Below, piece by piece: positions 9,460 through 18,130 of a DNA stretch of 38,698 nucleotides. Origin of the DNA: an uncultured Pirellulaceae bacterium (GTDB lineage Bacteria > Planctomycetota > Planctomycetia > Pirellulales > Pirellulaceae). The first letter of the stretch is position 1. Every line of letters starts with the position of its first letter. A model generated the notes under the pieces. The model worked only from the letters and a program-made list of their open reading frames with translations. It ran no database searches and was not told the DNA's origin. Location of the stretch: positions 1 to 38,698 of the forward strand of contig CAKZVF010000218.1 in assembly GCA_937921995.1 (NCBI GenBank), in the 5' to 3' direction. The translations under genes were made by a program, and so were the position numbers.

Positions 9460-9802
9460 GGAAACGATTTTTTAAATTCAGTCGCACCGATGACCAGCCA
9501 ACATGCTGTTTCTCCTTCGATCGCTGGATGTCGCAAATCCACAAACAGCAAAGGCTCTTCGAAAGAGGAAAGCTGGAAAGCTAGAATGCTTAAAAGGGAC
9601 AGCCTTTCATGTGGGTAACATGTCGCGTTTCAAATTTGTGGATAGGCTTCGCGTTTATCCGTGCTTTTTTAAGTGAGAAAAGTCCGCCCCACGGCATATA
9701 GATGGCATCTGCGGAACCCTAACAGTTGTCTTCATTTTCATTGCCAATTATTTGCGACAGCCTCCGCTATTGATTGTCTAATTCTTTCTTAAAGGTGTAG
9801 AG
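9460..9802. other. Intergenic stretch between FecR-LamG and DUF1559 genes
   Basis: About 340 bases with no believable gene. It holds a candidate terminator (9640-9670) for the sigma/FecR operon. The remainder should carry the promoter of the DUF1559 gene, which I cannot assign; an AAAGG lies about ten bases before its ATG. Confidence 0.45.
9640..9670 (+). terminator. Candidate rho-independent terminator of the sigma-FecR operon
   Basis: GGATAGGC pairs with GTTTATCC (eight pairs, two of them G-U) around a TTCGC loop, followed after four bases by six Ts. Placed 180 bp after the FecR-LamG stop. Moderate stability, so only a candidate. Confidence 0.5.
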
Positions 9803-10828
9803 ATGAAAAAGCCTGAATCACGATCGGCATTCACGCTAGTCGAATTACTTGTCGTCATTGCGATCATAGGGATTCTCATCGGGATGCTTCTCCCGGCTGT
9901 CCAACAGGTGCGCGAAGCGGCGCGACGAATCTCATGCGCCAACAACATTCGTCAATTCGCATTGTCGATGCTCAACTACGAAAGTGCTAACATGCATTTT
10001 CCTAACGGAGCTTTTGCACACACATTCGACGATTCAAATCATGGCTCAGTCCACACAGCGACTTTTGAAGTGGGGCGTGGCTGGGGATGGGGAACCCAAA
10101 TTTTGCCGTTTGTTGAACAGGCAAACATGCATACTCAATTGAGTGGCGTTACCAACAACTTCGACGCCAATCCAGGCGCTGCACTCGGAGGCCCGATCAG
10201 AGCCATGGAGCAAACGCCAATGCCAATGTTTCTTTGCCCGTCGTGTCCCATGGCTGAACTTAATTCAGAGCGTTTCGAAATGGGCAAAAGCAATTACGTC
10301 GGAATCGCGGGTCCAAAACTGCCACGACTCCACCAAGTTAAGGACTACTCAGACGTAAGCAACACCAGATCTGGTCCGATAGCTAGTAGTGGTGGCGGCA
10401 TGCGAATCGCGCGTGCCACCACACTTGACTGGCCCGGAATCCTCTTTCCGTTTTCGGAGGTTGGCTTCGCCAAGATCTCTGACGGTGCCTCAAACACGTT
10501 TCTGCTTGGTGAACGCGATGGCGCCCCGATGGGGGTCGACTCTTCCGGGAACCAAATAACACGCAAAGCTGCCACTTGGTGTCGCCCGACGCGAGTCACG
10601 ATCTGTGACTACTATTTGGCCGCCGTATCCGCGGATCCCGAACTCACCATCAACAGCTCGTTTTTAAGTACTGGATCTGCTGATAAAGCGATCTCCAGTC
10701 AACATCCAGGCGGAGCCAATTTTGCCAGAGCAGATGGTTCGGTTAGCTTTATCAGTGATACGATCAACGGAATTGCGTATGAGGCACTGGGTTCCAAAAA
10801 CGGTGGCGAAGTCGTCACGCAAGACTGA
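9803..10828 (+). CDS. DUF1559 protein with type IV prepilin-like N-terminus
   Basis: A 341-residue member of the planctomycete DUF1559 family. The N-terminus SAFTLVELLVVIAIIGILIG is a typical prepilin cleavage/methylation motif (cut before the F, Glu at +5) followed by a hydrophobic helix, so the protein is likely processed by a prepilin peptidase and anchored in, or assembled at, the membrane. The body carries the family pattern RRISCANNIRQFALSMLNYES and ends with the H-X9-DG motif (HPGGANFARADGSV). These proteins occur in many copies in planctomycete genomes and are thought to be pseudopilin-like surface or secretion components; the exact role is unknown. It is followed 107 bp later by a small lipoprotein, a pairing that I believe is common in this phylum. 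Confidence 0.92.
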   Translation: MKKPESRSAFTLVELLVVIAIIGILIGMLLPAVQQVREAARRISCANNIRQFALSMLNYESANMHFPNGAFAHTFDDSNHGSVHTATFEVGRGWGWGTQILPFVEQANMHTQLSGVTNNFDANPGAALGGPIRAMEQTPMPMFLCPSCPMAELNSERFEMGKSNYVGIAGPKLPRLHQVKDYSDVSNTRSGPIASSGGGMRIARATTLDWPGILFPFSEVGFAKISDGASNTFLLGERDGAPMGVDSSGNQITRKAATWCRPTRVTICDYYLAAVSADPELTINSSFLSTGSADKAISSQHPGGANFARADGSVSFISDTINGIAYEALGSKNGGEVVTQD

Positions 10829-10934
10829 GTTGATCGTCGGAGGCTCCCCTTGTTTTGAAAAAGTATGGCAAGTGAGCCTGCGAATTTAAGTGCCGACGTA
10901 TGGAAACTAACCCCAGCTAGGGAGCATCACTAGC

Positions 10935-11390
10935 ATGTCGTTGTATAGCCGTTCAAATCCCCTGTCCCTACTCTCGGCGTTGGCCTTGGGTGTACTCTTG
11001 GTGTCACTTTCGGGGTGTGGGTCGAGCAAAATTGGAACGGTGAAGGGGGTCATTACGATGGATGACGCTCCCGTTGCTGGCGCGGCGGTCGCGTTCCACC
11101 CGAGCGAAGGGCGAGCCTCGATCGGCCGAACCGATGCCGATGGAAGGTACGAACTTGGCTATCTAAAAAACGAAGCCGGAGCAATCATCGGCCCTCACAA
11201 GGTTACCATCAGCACCAAGATCTACGCCAGCGAAGCCTCCGATGCTGATGGCAATCCAACCATGGTCAAGGGTCAGCCCGAAACGATGCCGCGACGCTTC
11301 AGCACTCTCGCCAAGTCAGTTTTGTCGGCGGAGGTGAAAGCTGGCTCAAATAAGATCGACTTCTCTCTCGACTCAGAAGAGCAACGTTGA
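10935..11390 (+). CDS. Small lipoprotein with transthyretin/carboxypeptidase-regulatory-like fold
   Basis: A 151-residue lipoprotein: a signal peptide ends in the lipobox LSGC with the lipidated Cys at about residue 28. The mature part (VKGVITMDDAPVAGAAVAFH, then SIGRTDADGRYELGYL and GPHKVTIST) matches the beta-sandwich pattern of carboxypeptidase regulatory-like domains. Its usual place after a DUF1559 gene suggests a shared surface function, but none is established. The C-terminus NKIDFSLDSEE is typical of the group. Confidence 0.82.
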   Translation: MSLYSRSNPLSLLSALALGVLLVSLSGCGSSKIGTVKGVITMDDAPVAGAAVAFHPSEGRASIGRTDADGRYELGYLKNEAGAIIGPHKVTISTKIYASEASDADGNPTMVKGQPETMPRRFSTLAKSVLSAEVKAGSNKIDFSLDSEEQR

Positions 11391-11914
11391 ACAGTCCTGT
11401 TGCCTGGGAAGAGTGCCACATCAAGGATTGGGTGGCATTGCTATCTCAGATCTGGCCAAGAACCTTTAGGAACAAATGCTAACGAACTAACCGTCGTTAC
11501 TCCGGGCTCTAGGCTCGGGGGGGCAGCGTTTTTTTTAGCTATCAGAGACTTTGATTCGGAAGAGCATCGAGAATTCCAATTCACTACTTCGCATCATACA
11601 GACAACAGCTCTCGTGCACGCGCAGCCAAGTTGCTGCGATCACCGTTCGCGTGGTCTTTGGTGGCTTAGGAGGAGATCAAACCGCTCAAGCCGCCGGAGA
11701 ACCTTCTACACTTCCGAAGACTTCACGTAACCGCGATGCAAGGGTTAGCAAAATCAACAATCGCAGTTCAACTGTGGAACGGTGACGTCTTTGGCCTCAC
11801 GCAGTTGAAGCGCATGAGGCCAGATGCTGGGTTCCACAAAGTCGAGCCCACAGTCAACAATATTCCGCAACAATCGGTCTCAGGCTTAAGGGCATTTCTA
11901 GCCGAATGCATTGG
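11391..11914. other. Gene-poor stretch with a fragment of recombinase sequence
   Basis: About 520 bases with only short unconvincing frames (one at 11736-11918 plus). The one recognisable item is the 26-bp segment at 11410-11435, identical to part of the recombinase gene near the right end of the window. Otherwise nothing I can name; base use looks like non-coding or decayed DNA. Confidence 0.5.
11410..11435 (+). repeat. 26-bp perfect direct repeat, left copy
   Basis: Identical to 38140-38165 in the same orientation, 26.7 kb away. In the right copy it encodes the ECHIKDWV segment just before the catalytic VGHSD of the tyrosine recombinase. Bases on either side (A and C here, C and G there) differ. 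It is either the scar of a lost recombinase gene or a short recombination site. Confidence 0.85.
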
Positions 11915-12106
11915 CTAAGCGTTGCTTACACTGGCTGAAGGCTGCACCATTGCGACCATTTTCGAAGAGGTCTGCCGGCAAAGCTGCCGAATTTCTTGGC
12001 AGTGTTCTCGTAAAATACGTGCTTGGGTAACCAGAGCTTCATGCTCAATTCGGTTCTCGTTGAGTGTAGCACGCAATTTACGGATTTCCTCTACAGTGAC
12101 TTGCAC
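11915..12106 (-). CDS. Small conserved coiled-coil protein, copy 1 (GTG start)
   Basis: A 63-residue protein starting with GTG, behind a strong Shine-Dalgarno (AAGGAG). It reads QVTVEEIRKLRATLNENRIE then HEALVTQARILREHCQEIRQ and LCRQTSSKMVAMVQ, almost wholly helical with heptad spacing and two cysteines (in EHCQE and QLCRQ). It belongs to no family I recognise. A second gene at 28171-28341 codes for 52 of 56 identical residues (changes at positions 3, 13, 44 and 56), and the leader and promoter are conserved too. That makes it a real gene. Both copies lie next to a CsrA-REC fusion gene, so a role connected with Csr control, for example as a regulated target or partner, is plausible but unproved. 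This copy has seven extra C-terminal residues (SASVSNA). Confidence 0.78.
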   Translation of the reverse strand: MQVTVEEIRKLRATLNENRIEHEALVTQARILREHCQEIRQLCRQTSSKMVAMVQPSASVSNA

Positions 12107-12109
12107 GCT

Positions 12110-12123
12110 TTCCCTCCTTGGAA
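12110..12123 (-). promoter_or_regulatory. Shine-Dalgarno hairpin of small gene copy 1, CsrA-site-like
   Basis: On the minus strand UUCC-AAGGAG-GGAA forms a 4-bp stem with the Shine-Dalgarno AAGGAG as the loop, a match to the A-N-GGA-N loop consensus for CsrA. It ends a few bases before the GTG start and is unchanged in copy 2. Confidence 0.5.
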
Positions 12124-12233
12124 TCTACGGGGTAGGTTAGGTTTTTTGGGTAGGTATTACTTTCAGGTATGTTCCGCAACGTTTGGCGTGTTGCCCACGT
12201 CAAGAATTGTCGTGCGGATTTAATTCGATCAAT

Positions 12234-12261
12234 AGTTTAGAAATGCAATTGTGTTCGTCAA
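12234..12261 (-). promoter_or_regulatory. Sigma-70-like promoter of small gene copy 1
   Basis: TTGACG and TAAACT separated by 16 bases on the minus strand. The same pair with the same spacing occurs before copy 2 while the spacers differ, which supports function. It predicts a leader of about 120 bases. Confidence 0.6.
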
Positions 12262-12896
12262 CCATGGCCCCATACTGCTAGCATTAACCAAAAATGCCTC
12301 CCTTAGTTGGACTGCTTTGCAGCAAAATTTTTGCTCCGATAAATACATACGGGTACAGAGGCATTCTCTCCCCGTCTCTCCGCCTAAGTAGAGTGCGTAG
12401 AGGTTCCCATTCTTGTTTCTTTTTGTACAAAATCTAACGATTCAATTTGCGTGGTCTGGCCGTGCGGTAGAAGTTCTTGAGCCCAATCTCAATAGAATTT
12501 GAGTTGAATTCGAAGCTCCGGTCAGGGTGAAGATTATTCGTTGCGAACTGACCGGTTGTAACGTTCGGTCGAGAGCACGAACGTTCTAAATTCTGCGAGT
12601 GCAGCGTCACGATTTGTGAGGCGAATAATGCCTCACCAGATTGTCGGCATACGTTTACAAGCGGACAATCCTAAATGGGCTTGTGAAGGCATCAGCATTT
12701 CGTTTGAGTAATTCATTGAGCGAAGCGAGTGGATCAAAAGCCATAAATCGCTCAATGCACATGGTGGTAATTTTTCCTCAGGAGTCAACTTGTTCGCTCC
12801 AAGGCCGGATACGCCGTGGCTACCGGCGGCGCCTGCCACATGGAGCAGGCTCCATGCAGATCTAGGCCCTGTTTTGCTTTTGCTCGAGAGCCACGC
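12262..12896. other. Long non-coding stretch with several inverted repeats
   Basis: No believable gene in about 630 bases. It holds several perfect inverted repeats: AACGTTCG/CGAACGTT (12560-12585), GTGAGGC/GCCTCAC (12616-12636) and CATGGAGC/GCTCCATG with a 2-base centre (12839-12856). The last lies 41 bases past the stop of the first CsrA-REC gene and may act as its transcription end, though no T-tract follows. None shows GGA in the loop on either strand. Confidence 0.45.
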
Positions 12897-13685
12897 TTAG
12901 TTTCGCGCAGGTTCGAAATTTTGACTGATTTCGCCAAGGAGTTTCTTGGGTTCAATCGGCTTTCGAAACCAGTTGGCGATTCGATTACTGGTGACATCAA
13001 TCCCGGCTTCACGCGGTGTTTGACCACTGACGGCGTAGATTTCAACGGCGTCAAAAATCGGACTTTTTCGAATCTGTCGAATTGCAGAAGCGCCATCAAG
13101 ATTAGGCATGCACATATCCATCAGGATGAAGTTTGGCTTCTGGTTGGACTCCAGAAAGGCCAGTGCTTCGAGGCCATCGGACGCTGAATTGACTTCGTAC
13201 CCATGGAGGCGAAGCAACCCCGCAAGCATGGTACGCTCGTTCTCGGAGTCCTCAACTAGAAGGGCACTGACCGCGTTGTTATCTGAGTGTTCTTTTACCT
13301 CAATTCCTCTATTCAATTCAGGATCGATAACACTTGGAACCTCAACCGAATTTTGACTAGCGGCAATTTCAATTTTGCGGATCGCCTTATCAAGAATATT
13401 AGCGGCCTGTTCATGCCGCTGTTGCTGGATGTGTTTTTGCGCAACAGCAACCGCGATCTTTAAGGAATTAAGCTTGTTTCGAACGGCGTGTTCGCTTTGG
13501 TCAGCGATAATCAATTGCTTGGATAGTTTTTGCTTATCTTCTACTTCACCACGAAGCACCTTGATTTCAATGGGGGCATCAACTCCCAGTCTTACAGAGC
13601 TGCCTTTGACATTGAGAACTTCGATTGTGATTCCGAGATCGGGTAGGCGGATCGTATCGGATGGGCGGCGGGAAAGCACTAACAT
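12897..13685 (-). CDS. CsrA-REC fusion response regulator, copy 1
   Basis: A 262-residue fusion. Residues 1-55 are a full CsrA/RsmA domain (MLVLSRRPSDTIRLPDLGIT ... VRLGVDAPIEIKVLRGEV) with Arg6 and Arg45, the positions that contact GGA in RNA (E. coli Arg6 and Arg44). Residues 60-110 are helical and contain H66-A-V-R-N-K-L-N, close to a histidine-kinase or Spo0B H-box. Residues 138-258 are a receiver (ALLVEDSENER, phospho-acceptor Asp190 in FILMDMCMP, Lys242 in FRKP). CsrA normally is a free protein of about 60 residues; here a receiver could gate RNA binding or dimerisation. Shine-Dalgarno TAGGAG precedes the ATG by seven bases. It lies 147 bp after a CheB-CheR hybrid kinase on the same strand, its most likely partner. 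The CsrA and REC calls are firm; the H-box function is inference. Confidence 0.92.
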   Translation of the reverse strand: MLVLSRRPSDTIRLPDLGITIEVLNVKGSSVRLGVDAPIEIKVLRGEVEDKQKLSKQLIIADQSEHAVRNKLNSLKIAVAVAQKHIQQQRHEQAANILDKAIRKIEIAASQNSVEVPSVIDPELNRGIEVKEHSDNNAVSALLVEDSENERTMLAGLLRLHGYEVNSASDGLEALAFLESNQKPNFILMDMCMPNLDGASAIRQIRKSPIFDAVEIYAVSGQTPREAGIDVTSNRIANWFRKPIEPKKLLGEISQNFEPARN

Positions 13686-13832
13686 GAGCAGCTCCTACGG
13701 AAGTTGATTATTGGTTGCCTTAGAACAACCTTAAGAGAGATAGAGCCTCCTTGCTCGAATGCATCAGCAATCCATGCTGGCCCACATTGGAAGCGACGTG
13801 CGTCATTTCACCAATAGAGTTTCAACTGCTAG

Positions 13833-16800
13833 CTATATCGCCACAGGTGGTGCCGGCAGTGGGGCAGACGGCGGTTCAACATTTAACGCGTGATACTCGG
13901 CCGCAAGTTTGCCAAGGAGTAGCTCTGGATCAATTGGTTTGACAAAATGGTGGGCAAACCCAGCGGATTTTGCATTAATGCGGTCTTGGTCTTGGCCATA
14001 ACCGGTCAACGCCACCAGTAAGGTCGGTTGGCCCGTCGCAACGATCCGTCGTGCAACCTCGTAACCGTTAAGGTCTGGAAGTCCAATGTCGACCACGCAA
14101 ATATCAGGGGAAAGCTTCTTGAATTGCTCTACACCGTCGATACCATTGGCCGCCGTAGCCACGACCGCGCCCTCCATCTCAAGGTACTCGGCCAGCATTT
14201 CTCGAGCACCATCGTTGTCTTCAACCAGCAGAAGTTTCAAACCATCGAGTGTAACGCTTGCCTGTTCTGCTTCTACGCCGGATGCGGAAGCGATATTGCC
14301 GATTGGAATTTGCAATCTCAAACTACTGCCCAATCCTGGCCCAGCGCTTTTGGCTTCCACTGAACCGCCATGGGCGCTGGCTATCATTTTCACCAAGGGC
14401 AATCCCAACCCCATTCCTCCAGAGGAGCGATCCAGCAGTTGTTCGGCTTGAACAAACACTTCGAAGATTCGTTCAAGTAGCTCAGGGGACATCCCTTCCC
14501 CATCGTCGCTGATTTCGATCACGACGGAATCTTCTTCTTTCCAAACCGAGTACTTGAGGCATCCATTCTCCGGCGTGTACTTGCACGCGTTGACAAGCAG
14601 ATTGGTTTGAGCCTGAACGATTCTGGTTTCGTCAACTAACGCGAACAATGGTGTGTCCGGTATCTCCAGGATCAAAGATTGCCGTTTCGCGTTGATCCGA
14701 TGCTGTAGCGAATCCACAATATTTTTAGCCGTCGCTCCAATATCTGTCGTTTGAAGCTGGAGTTTAAACTTGTTGTGAGTGATTCTGGAGACGTGCAGTA
14801 GATCGTCCAGCATTTTTCCCAGTTGGCTGGATTGCTGACGAATGATCTCGATCGCTTTGGCCAACCGGTTATCTTCGATCGGCTCTTTTCGCGCGACTGA
14901 AAGCGCATTGGTAATTGCAGAGATCGGATTCCTGAGCTCGTGAGAAAGCATCGCAAGAAACTGATCACGACGATGCACTTGCTCGTGAATTTGTGCCTCC
15001 GCTTTTTTCTGAGCGGTGATGTCGCGAAGAATAATCGATGAGCCATCAAATGTCCCATCGTCGGTGTAGATTGGCGAAATTGTTGATTGGACGATAAACT
15101 CTTCGCCGTTTCTCCTGGCAGCTTTCAGTTCGATGCGTCCTACGTTGCGGCCTTGCTTCAACTGGTCGAGTGAGTTTGAAACCATCCCGGCGCTCTGTGG
15201 GTCGAGGCTAAGGACATCAATACATTTGCCAACAATGTTCTCCGCTTCGTGTAGGAAAAGCGATTGGGCTCCTCGGTTCCAAGTTCGAATCTCACCTTCG
15301 GCAGAAATTCGAAACACCGCATCGTCTGATGCCTGAACGATCTCAGACAATTCCGCCAGTTTTTGTTTGGCAAGCTTCATGGATGTGATGTCGATCAACG
15401 TCAACAGAACACCATCGGTGCGTCCGCGCGATGTATAAGGCAGCAAACGCATCAGATACCAGTTGCCATCACAATCTTCAACTTCCTCATCAATTCCGGA
15501 TTCCGTTGCAAGCACCTGTTGCATCAATTCGATGATGTCATCGTGGTTAAGCCCATGGTTGAACGAACCAAAGTCGCGTCCAATATCTTGCGGTAGCAGT
15601 CTGAAGATGTTTGCGATGCCAAGCGTAAATTTGCGCACTCGAAGGCGGCGATCAAGATAGATCGTGTCGATTTGCAGACAATCCAGCAGATTGTCCATGT
15701 CATCGGTTAACTCCGTCAGTTCGGTGATCTTTCGCTGGTGTTCAGTGTTAACGGTAAACAGTTCTTCGTTGACGCTGTGCAGTTCTTCATTGGTTGATTG
15801 AAGTTCCTCGTTGGACGCAATCAGTTCTTCATTGGTCGTTTGCATTTCTTCGTTGGCAGAACGCAGATTCAAAATCGACTCATGAAGACTTTGTCGCATG
15901 TCCTCCAATTCAGACCTTAGTTCCAGGACGGTTGATTCTTCGTTGAGTTCACTATCGCCAACGATTGCAACTGGTGGCTTAGTGGGTTCGGTAGGCTCGA
16001 ATGTGACCAGGAATTTTCTAGAGTAGCGATTGTGCACCGGCATGATGGTAACTTTGTAGTTGCCAGAATCATTCTCTGTTGATTCCATTTCAACACCCGG
16101 GAAAACCGCTGGTCGGTCTTCAATTCTTGCGCGTTTGAGCCCACTTTGAATGACCAGCCGGGGCGATTCGGGAAGTAATTCAAGGATGTCATCGGTTGGT
16201 CGCCCAGCACGGTGTTGGAGAAACTGGGTTGCCTTTCCGAACACATGAAGCACTTTATTCTGTTCGTCAACAAGGATTCCCTGGGGCATGTAGGTTCCTA
16301 GCAGCGTGTCATACACCGATGACAGCTCCTTTTGCTGCAAATCACTATTGCTCAAACGCGGCGTCCGTTGAGTCTTCGGGGCAGAAGAAGAACCAACAAG
16401 TGACATGTCGACTTGCGAGAAAGGCACCTGGGTGTTCTTTCGATACAGCTGCCAGGTTTTACTAATTGGGAGAAAGGCCTCATCAAGTTCAGTGACCGTT
16501 TCACTAGAACCGAGGAAAAGAACGCCTGATGAATTCATGCTGAAATTGAACAGCGAAAGCAGCTTCTTTTTTGCTTCATCATTGAAGTAAATCAATAAGT
16601 TACGGCAGCAGATCAGGTCGAGCTTTGTGAAGGGAGGATCGAGCAAGACATTTTGCTTTGCAAACACAATCTGTCGGCGCAGCCGAGGAATGATTTGATA
16701 GCCATCTTCTTTCTGACGAAAGTAATTGCTCAGACGCCGTTCGGAAACATTTGCCAAGTGTTCTTTTGTAAAAACACCACGTCCTGCGGTATCGATACAC

Positions 16801-17969
16801 GACTCGTTAACATCAGTTGCGAAGATTTTTACATTGATGTCATAGTTACGTTGGCGAACCAGCTCGTCGATCAAGATGGCAATCGAATACGCTTCTTCGC
16901 CAGTTGCGCACGGAGCAACCCAGACGCGGAACGTTCCAGAGGTGGCTGCCGCTTCGATTTGCGCGGGCAGAACTCGATTCTGCAGTTCATTGAATGCGTT
17001 CGGGTCTCGAAAGAACTCGGTAACCCCAATCAGCAAATCACCGTACAGTAGTTTGAGTTCGGATGGTTCCGCTTCGACTTGTTGCAAGTAAGTCTCGATT
17101 CCCGCTGCACCTGAAAGCTCCATCCGTCTTGTCAGGCGGCGGGTGAACATGCCGCGTTTGTAGTAATCAAAATCAATGCCAAACTTACGATGGAGTAAAT
17201 CCAGTATGCGTTTCTCCGCGTCCATCGATTCAGAGAAAACGGCATGGCGAGATCCGCGCTCTCGAGAGCCGTCAAGAAAACGACACAATGTGGCTGGGAT
17301 TTCTTCAACCGCTAAAATTACATCACTCACACCCGTTGCGATTGCGGCACGAGGCATGCCGTTAAACTTGGCCGATGACTCGCTCTGTACGATGACCAAG
17401 CCGCCATGGTCGTGGATTTTTTCTACGCCAACGGCCCCGTCAGATCCTGTGCCTGAGAGAATAATTCCGATCCCGTTCTCATTGAAACTTTCCGCTAACG
17501 AACAAAGAAAATCATCAATGGGCTTGTTCGTCCGTTCACCCATCGAGTCAAACGTCGCCAAGCTGGAACCGTTAACCTGAGCGTAGAATCCGTTGGGAAG
17601 TACGTAGACGTGATTGGCTTCTAGCTCTATTCCGTCGACGATTTTAGATACGGGCATGCATGATTTGCGTGCCAGGATTTCGTCCATGAGGCTTTCAAAA
17701 TTGGGCGCCAAATGTTGGACGATGACGAATGCTGCGCCCGTTGAACCAGGCATCTCTGCAAACAAACTTTCAAGTGCCTCAACCCCGCCTGCAGATGCCC
17801 CGATACCGACAACGACACGAGGTCGATTATCGCCATTGTTTACGTCCTGGGTCTGCTCTTCAACGCGCGATGATTCGGGCGATGGTGGACAATCGGGTTT
17901 CTCTTGTGGTTCTTCTCGCTGGGGCTTATTTCGATGTCTACCTTCACCCATCTTATGATGGGGGTGCAT
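13833..17969 (-). CDS. CheB-CheR-PAS hybrid histidine kinase A (1378 aa)
   Basis: Domain order: CheB methylesterase 50-235 (GIGASAGG with Ser59, His86, Asp177 in SGTGSDG, the full triad); CheR methyltransferase 245-510 (SAM motif [12 protein letters not shown] at 351-362); a long coiled coil 680-760 made of NEEL repeats; a divergent PAS 760-865; a PAS 870-990; HisKA with His1010 (LSHELRNP); HATPase 1110-1225 (DDGEGM and GGMGLGL); receiver 1243-1355 with Asp1294. CheB and CheR normally modify chemoreceptors, but no chemoreceptor or CheA is near, and the protein has no membrane segment, so it probably acts as a cytoplasmic sensor kinase whose own signal is tuned by the Che domains. An AAGG six bases before the ATG supports the start. 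It runs ahead of the CsrA-REC gene on the same strand. Proteins of this plan are known; the Csr link is not. Confidence 0.92.
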   Translation of the reverse strand: MHPHHKMGEGRHRNKPQREEPQEKPDCPPSPESSRVEEQTQDVNNGDNRPRVVVGIGASAGGVEALESLFAEMPGSTGAAFVIVQHLAPNFESLMDEILARKSCMPVSKIVDGIELEANHVYVLPNGFYAQVNGSSLATFDSMGERTNKPIDDFLCSLAESFNENGIGIILSGTGSDGAVGVEKIHDHGGLVIVQSESSAKFNGMPRAAIATGVSDVILAVEEIPATLCRFLDGSRERGSRHAVFSESMDAEKRILDLLHRKFGIDFDYYKRGMFTRRLTRRMELSGAAGIETYLQQVEAEPSELKLLYGDLLIGVTEFFRDPNAFNELQNRVLPAQIEAAATSGTFRVWVAPCATGEEAYSIAILIDELVRQRNYDINVKIFATDVNESCIDTAGRGVFTKEHLANVSERRLSNYFRQKEDGYQIIPRLRRQIVFAKQNVLLDPPFTKLDLICCRNLLIYFNDEAKKKLLSLFNFSMNSSGVLFLGSSETVTELDEAFLPISKTWQLYRKNTQVPFSQVDMSLVGSSSAPKTQRTPRLSNSDLQQKELSSVYDTLLGTYMPQGILVDEQNKVLHVFGKATQFLQHRAGRPTDDILELLPESPRLVIQSGLKRARIEDRPAVFPGVEMESTENDSGNYKVTIMPVHNRYSRKFLVTFEPTEPTKPPVAIVGDSELNEESTVLELRSELEDMRQSLHESILNLRSANEEMQTTNEELIASNEELQSTNEELHSVNEELFTVNTEHQRKITELTELTDDMDNLLDCLQIDTIYLDRRLRVRKFTLGIANIFRLLPQDIGRDFGSFNHGLNHDDIIELMQQVLATESGIDEEVEDCDGNWYLMRLLPYTSRGRTDGVLLTLIDITSMKLAKQKLAELSEIVQASDDAVFRISAEGEIRTWNRGAQSLFLHEAENIVGKCIDVLSLDPQSAGMVSNSLDQLKQGRNVGRIELKAARRNGEEFIVQSTISPIYTDDGTFDGSSIILRDITAQKKAEAQIHEQVHRRDQFLAMLSHELRNPISAITNALSVARKEPIEDNRLAKAIEIIRQQSSQLGKMLDDLLHVSRITHNKFKLQLQTTDIGATAKNIVDSLQHRINAKRQSLILEIPDTPLFALVDETRIVQAQTNLLVNACKYTPENGCLKYSVWKEEDSVVIEISDDGEGMSPELLERIFEVFVQAEQLLDRSSGGMGLGLPLVKMIASAHGGSVEAKSAGPGLGSSLRLQIPIGNIASASGVEAEQASVTLDGLKLLLVEDNDGAREMLAEYLEMEGAVVATAANGIDGVEQFKKLSPDICVVDIGLPDLNGYEVARRIVATGQPTLLVALTGYGQDQDRINAKSAGFAHHFVKPIDPELLLGKLAAEYHALNVEPPSAPLPAPPVAI

Positions 17970-18130
17970 GGTTAACCTTAGTGGAGAGATGAAGAGGAAA
18001 GTGATTTCGCACTTTTAAGGGCTCAGTCTCTGCTATTGGGCTAACAATTGCAAGTGGTTAAGAGCACGATCACTAGCATTGTGAAAGCCTGCCGGTTGTA
18101 ATGGATGCTTATGACTGAAATCAGCAATCA

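Noticed and set aside
11736..11918. 60-codon plus-strand frame in the gene-poor stretch
   Set aside because: Starts without a Shine-Dalgarno, overlaps the end of the conserved small gene on the other strand, and shows no family pattern.
12789..12840. GC-rich segment as a terminator for CsrA-REC 1
   Set aside because: It can fold, but no T-run follows on the minus strand and the arms are imperfect.
12560..12856. Inverted repeats as a second GGA-loop sponge RNA near CsrA-REC 1
   Set aside because: The loops hold no GGA on either strand; in the 12839-12856 repeat the GGA is inside the stem. They do not mirror the element found at 29486-29572.
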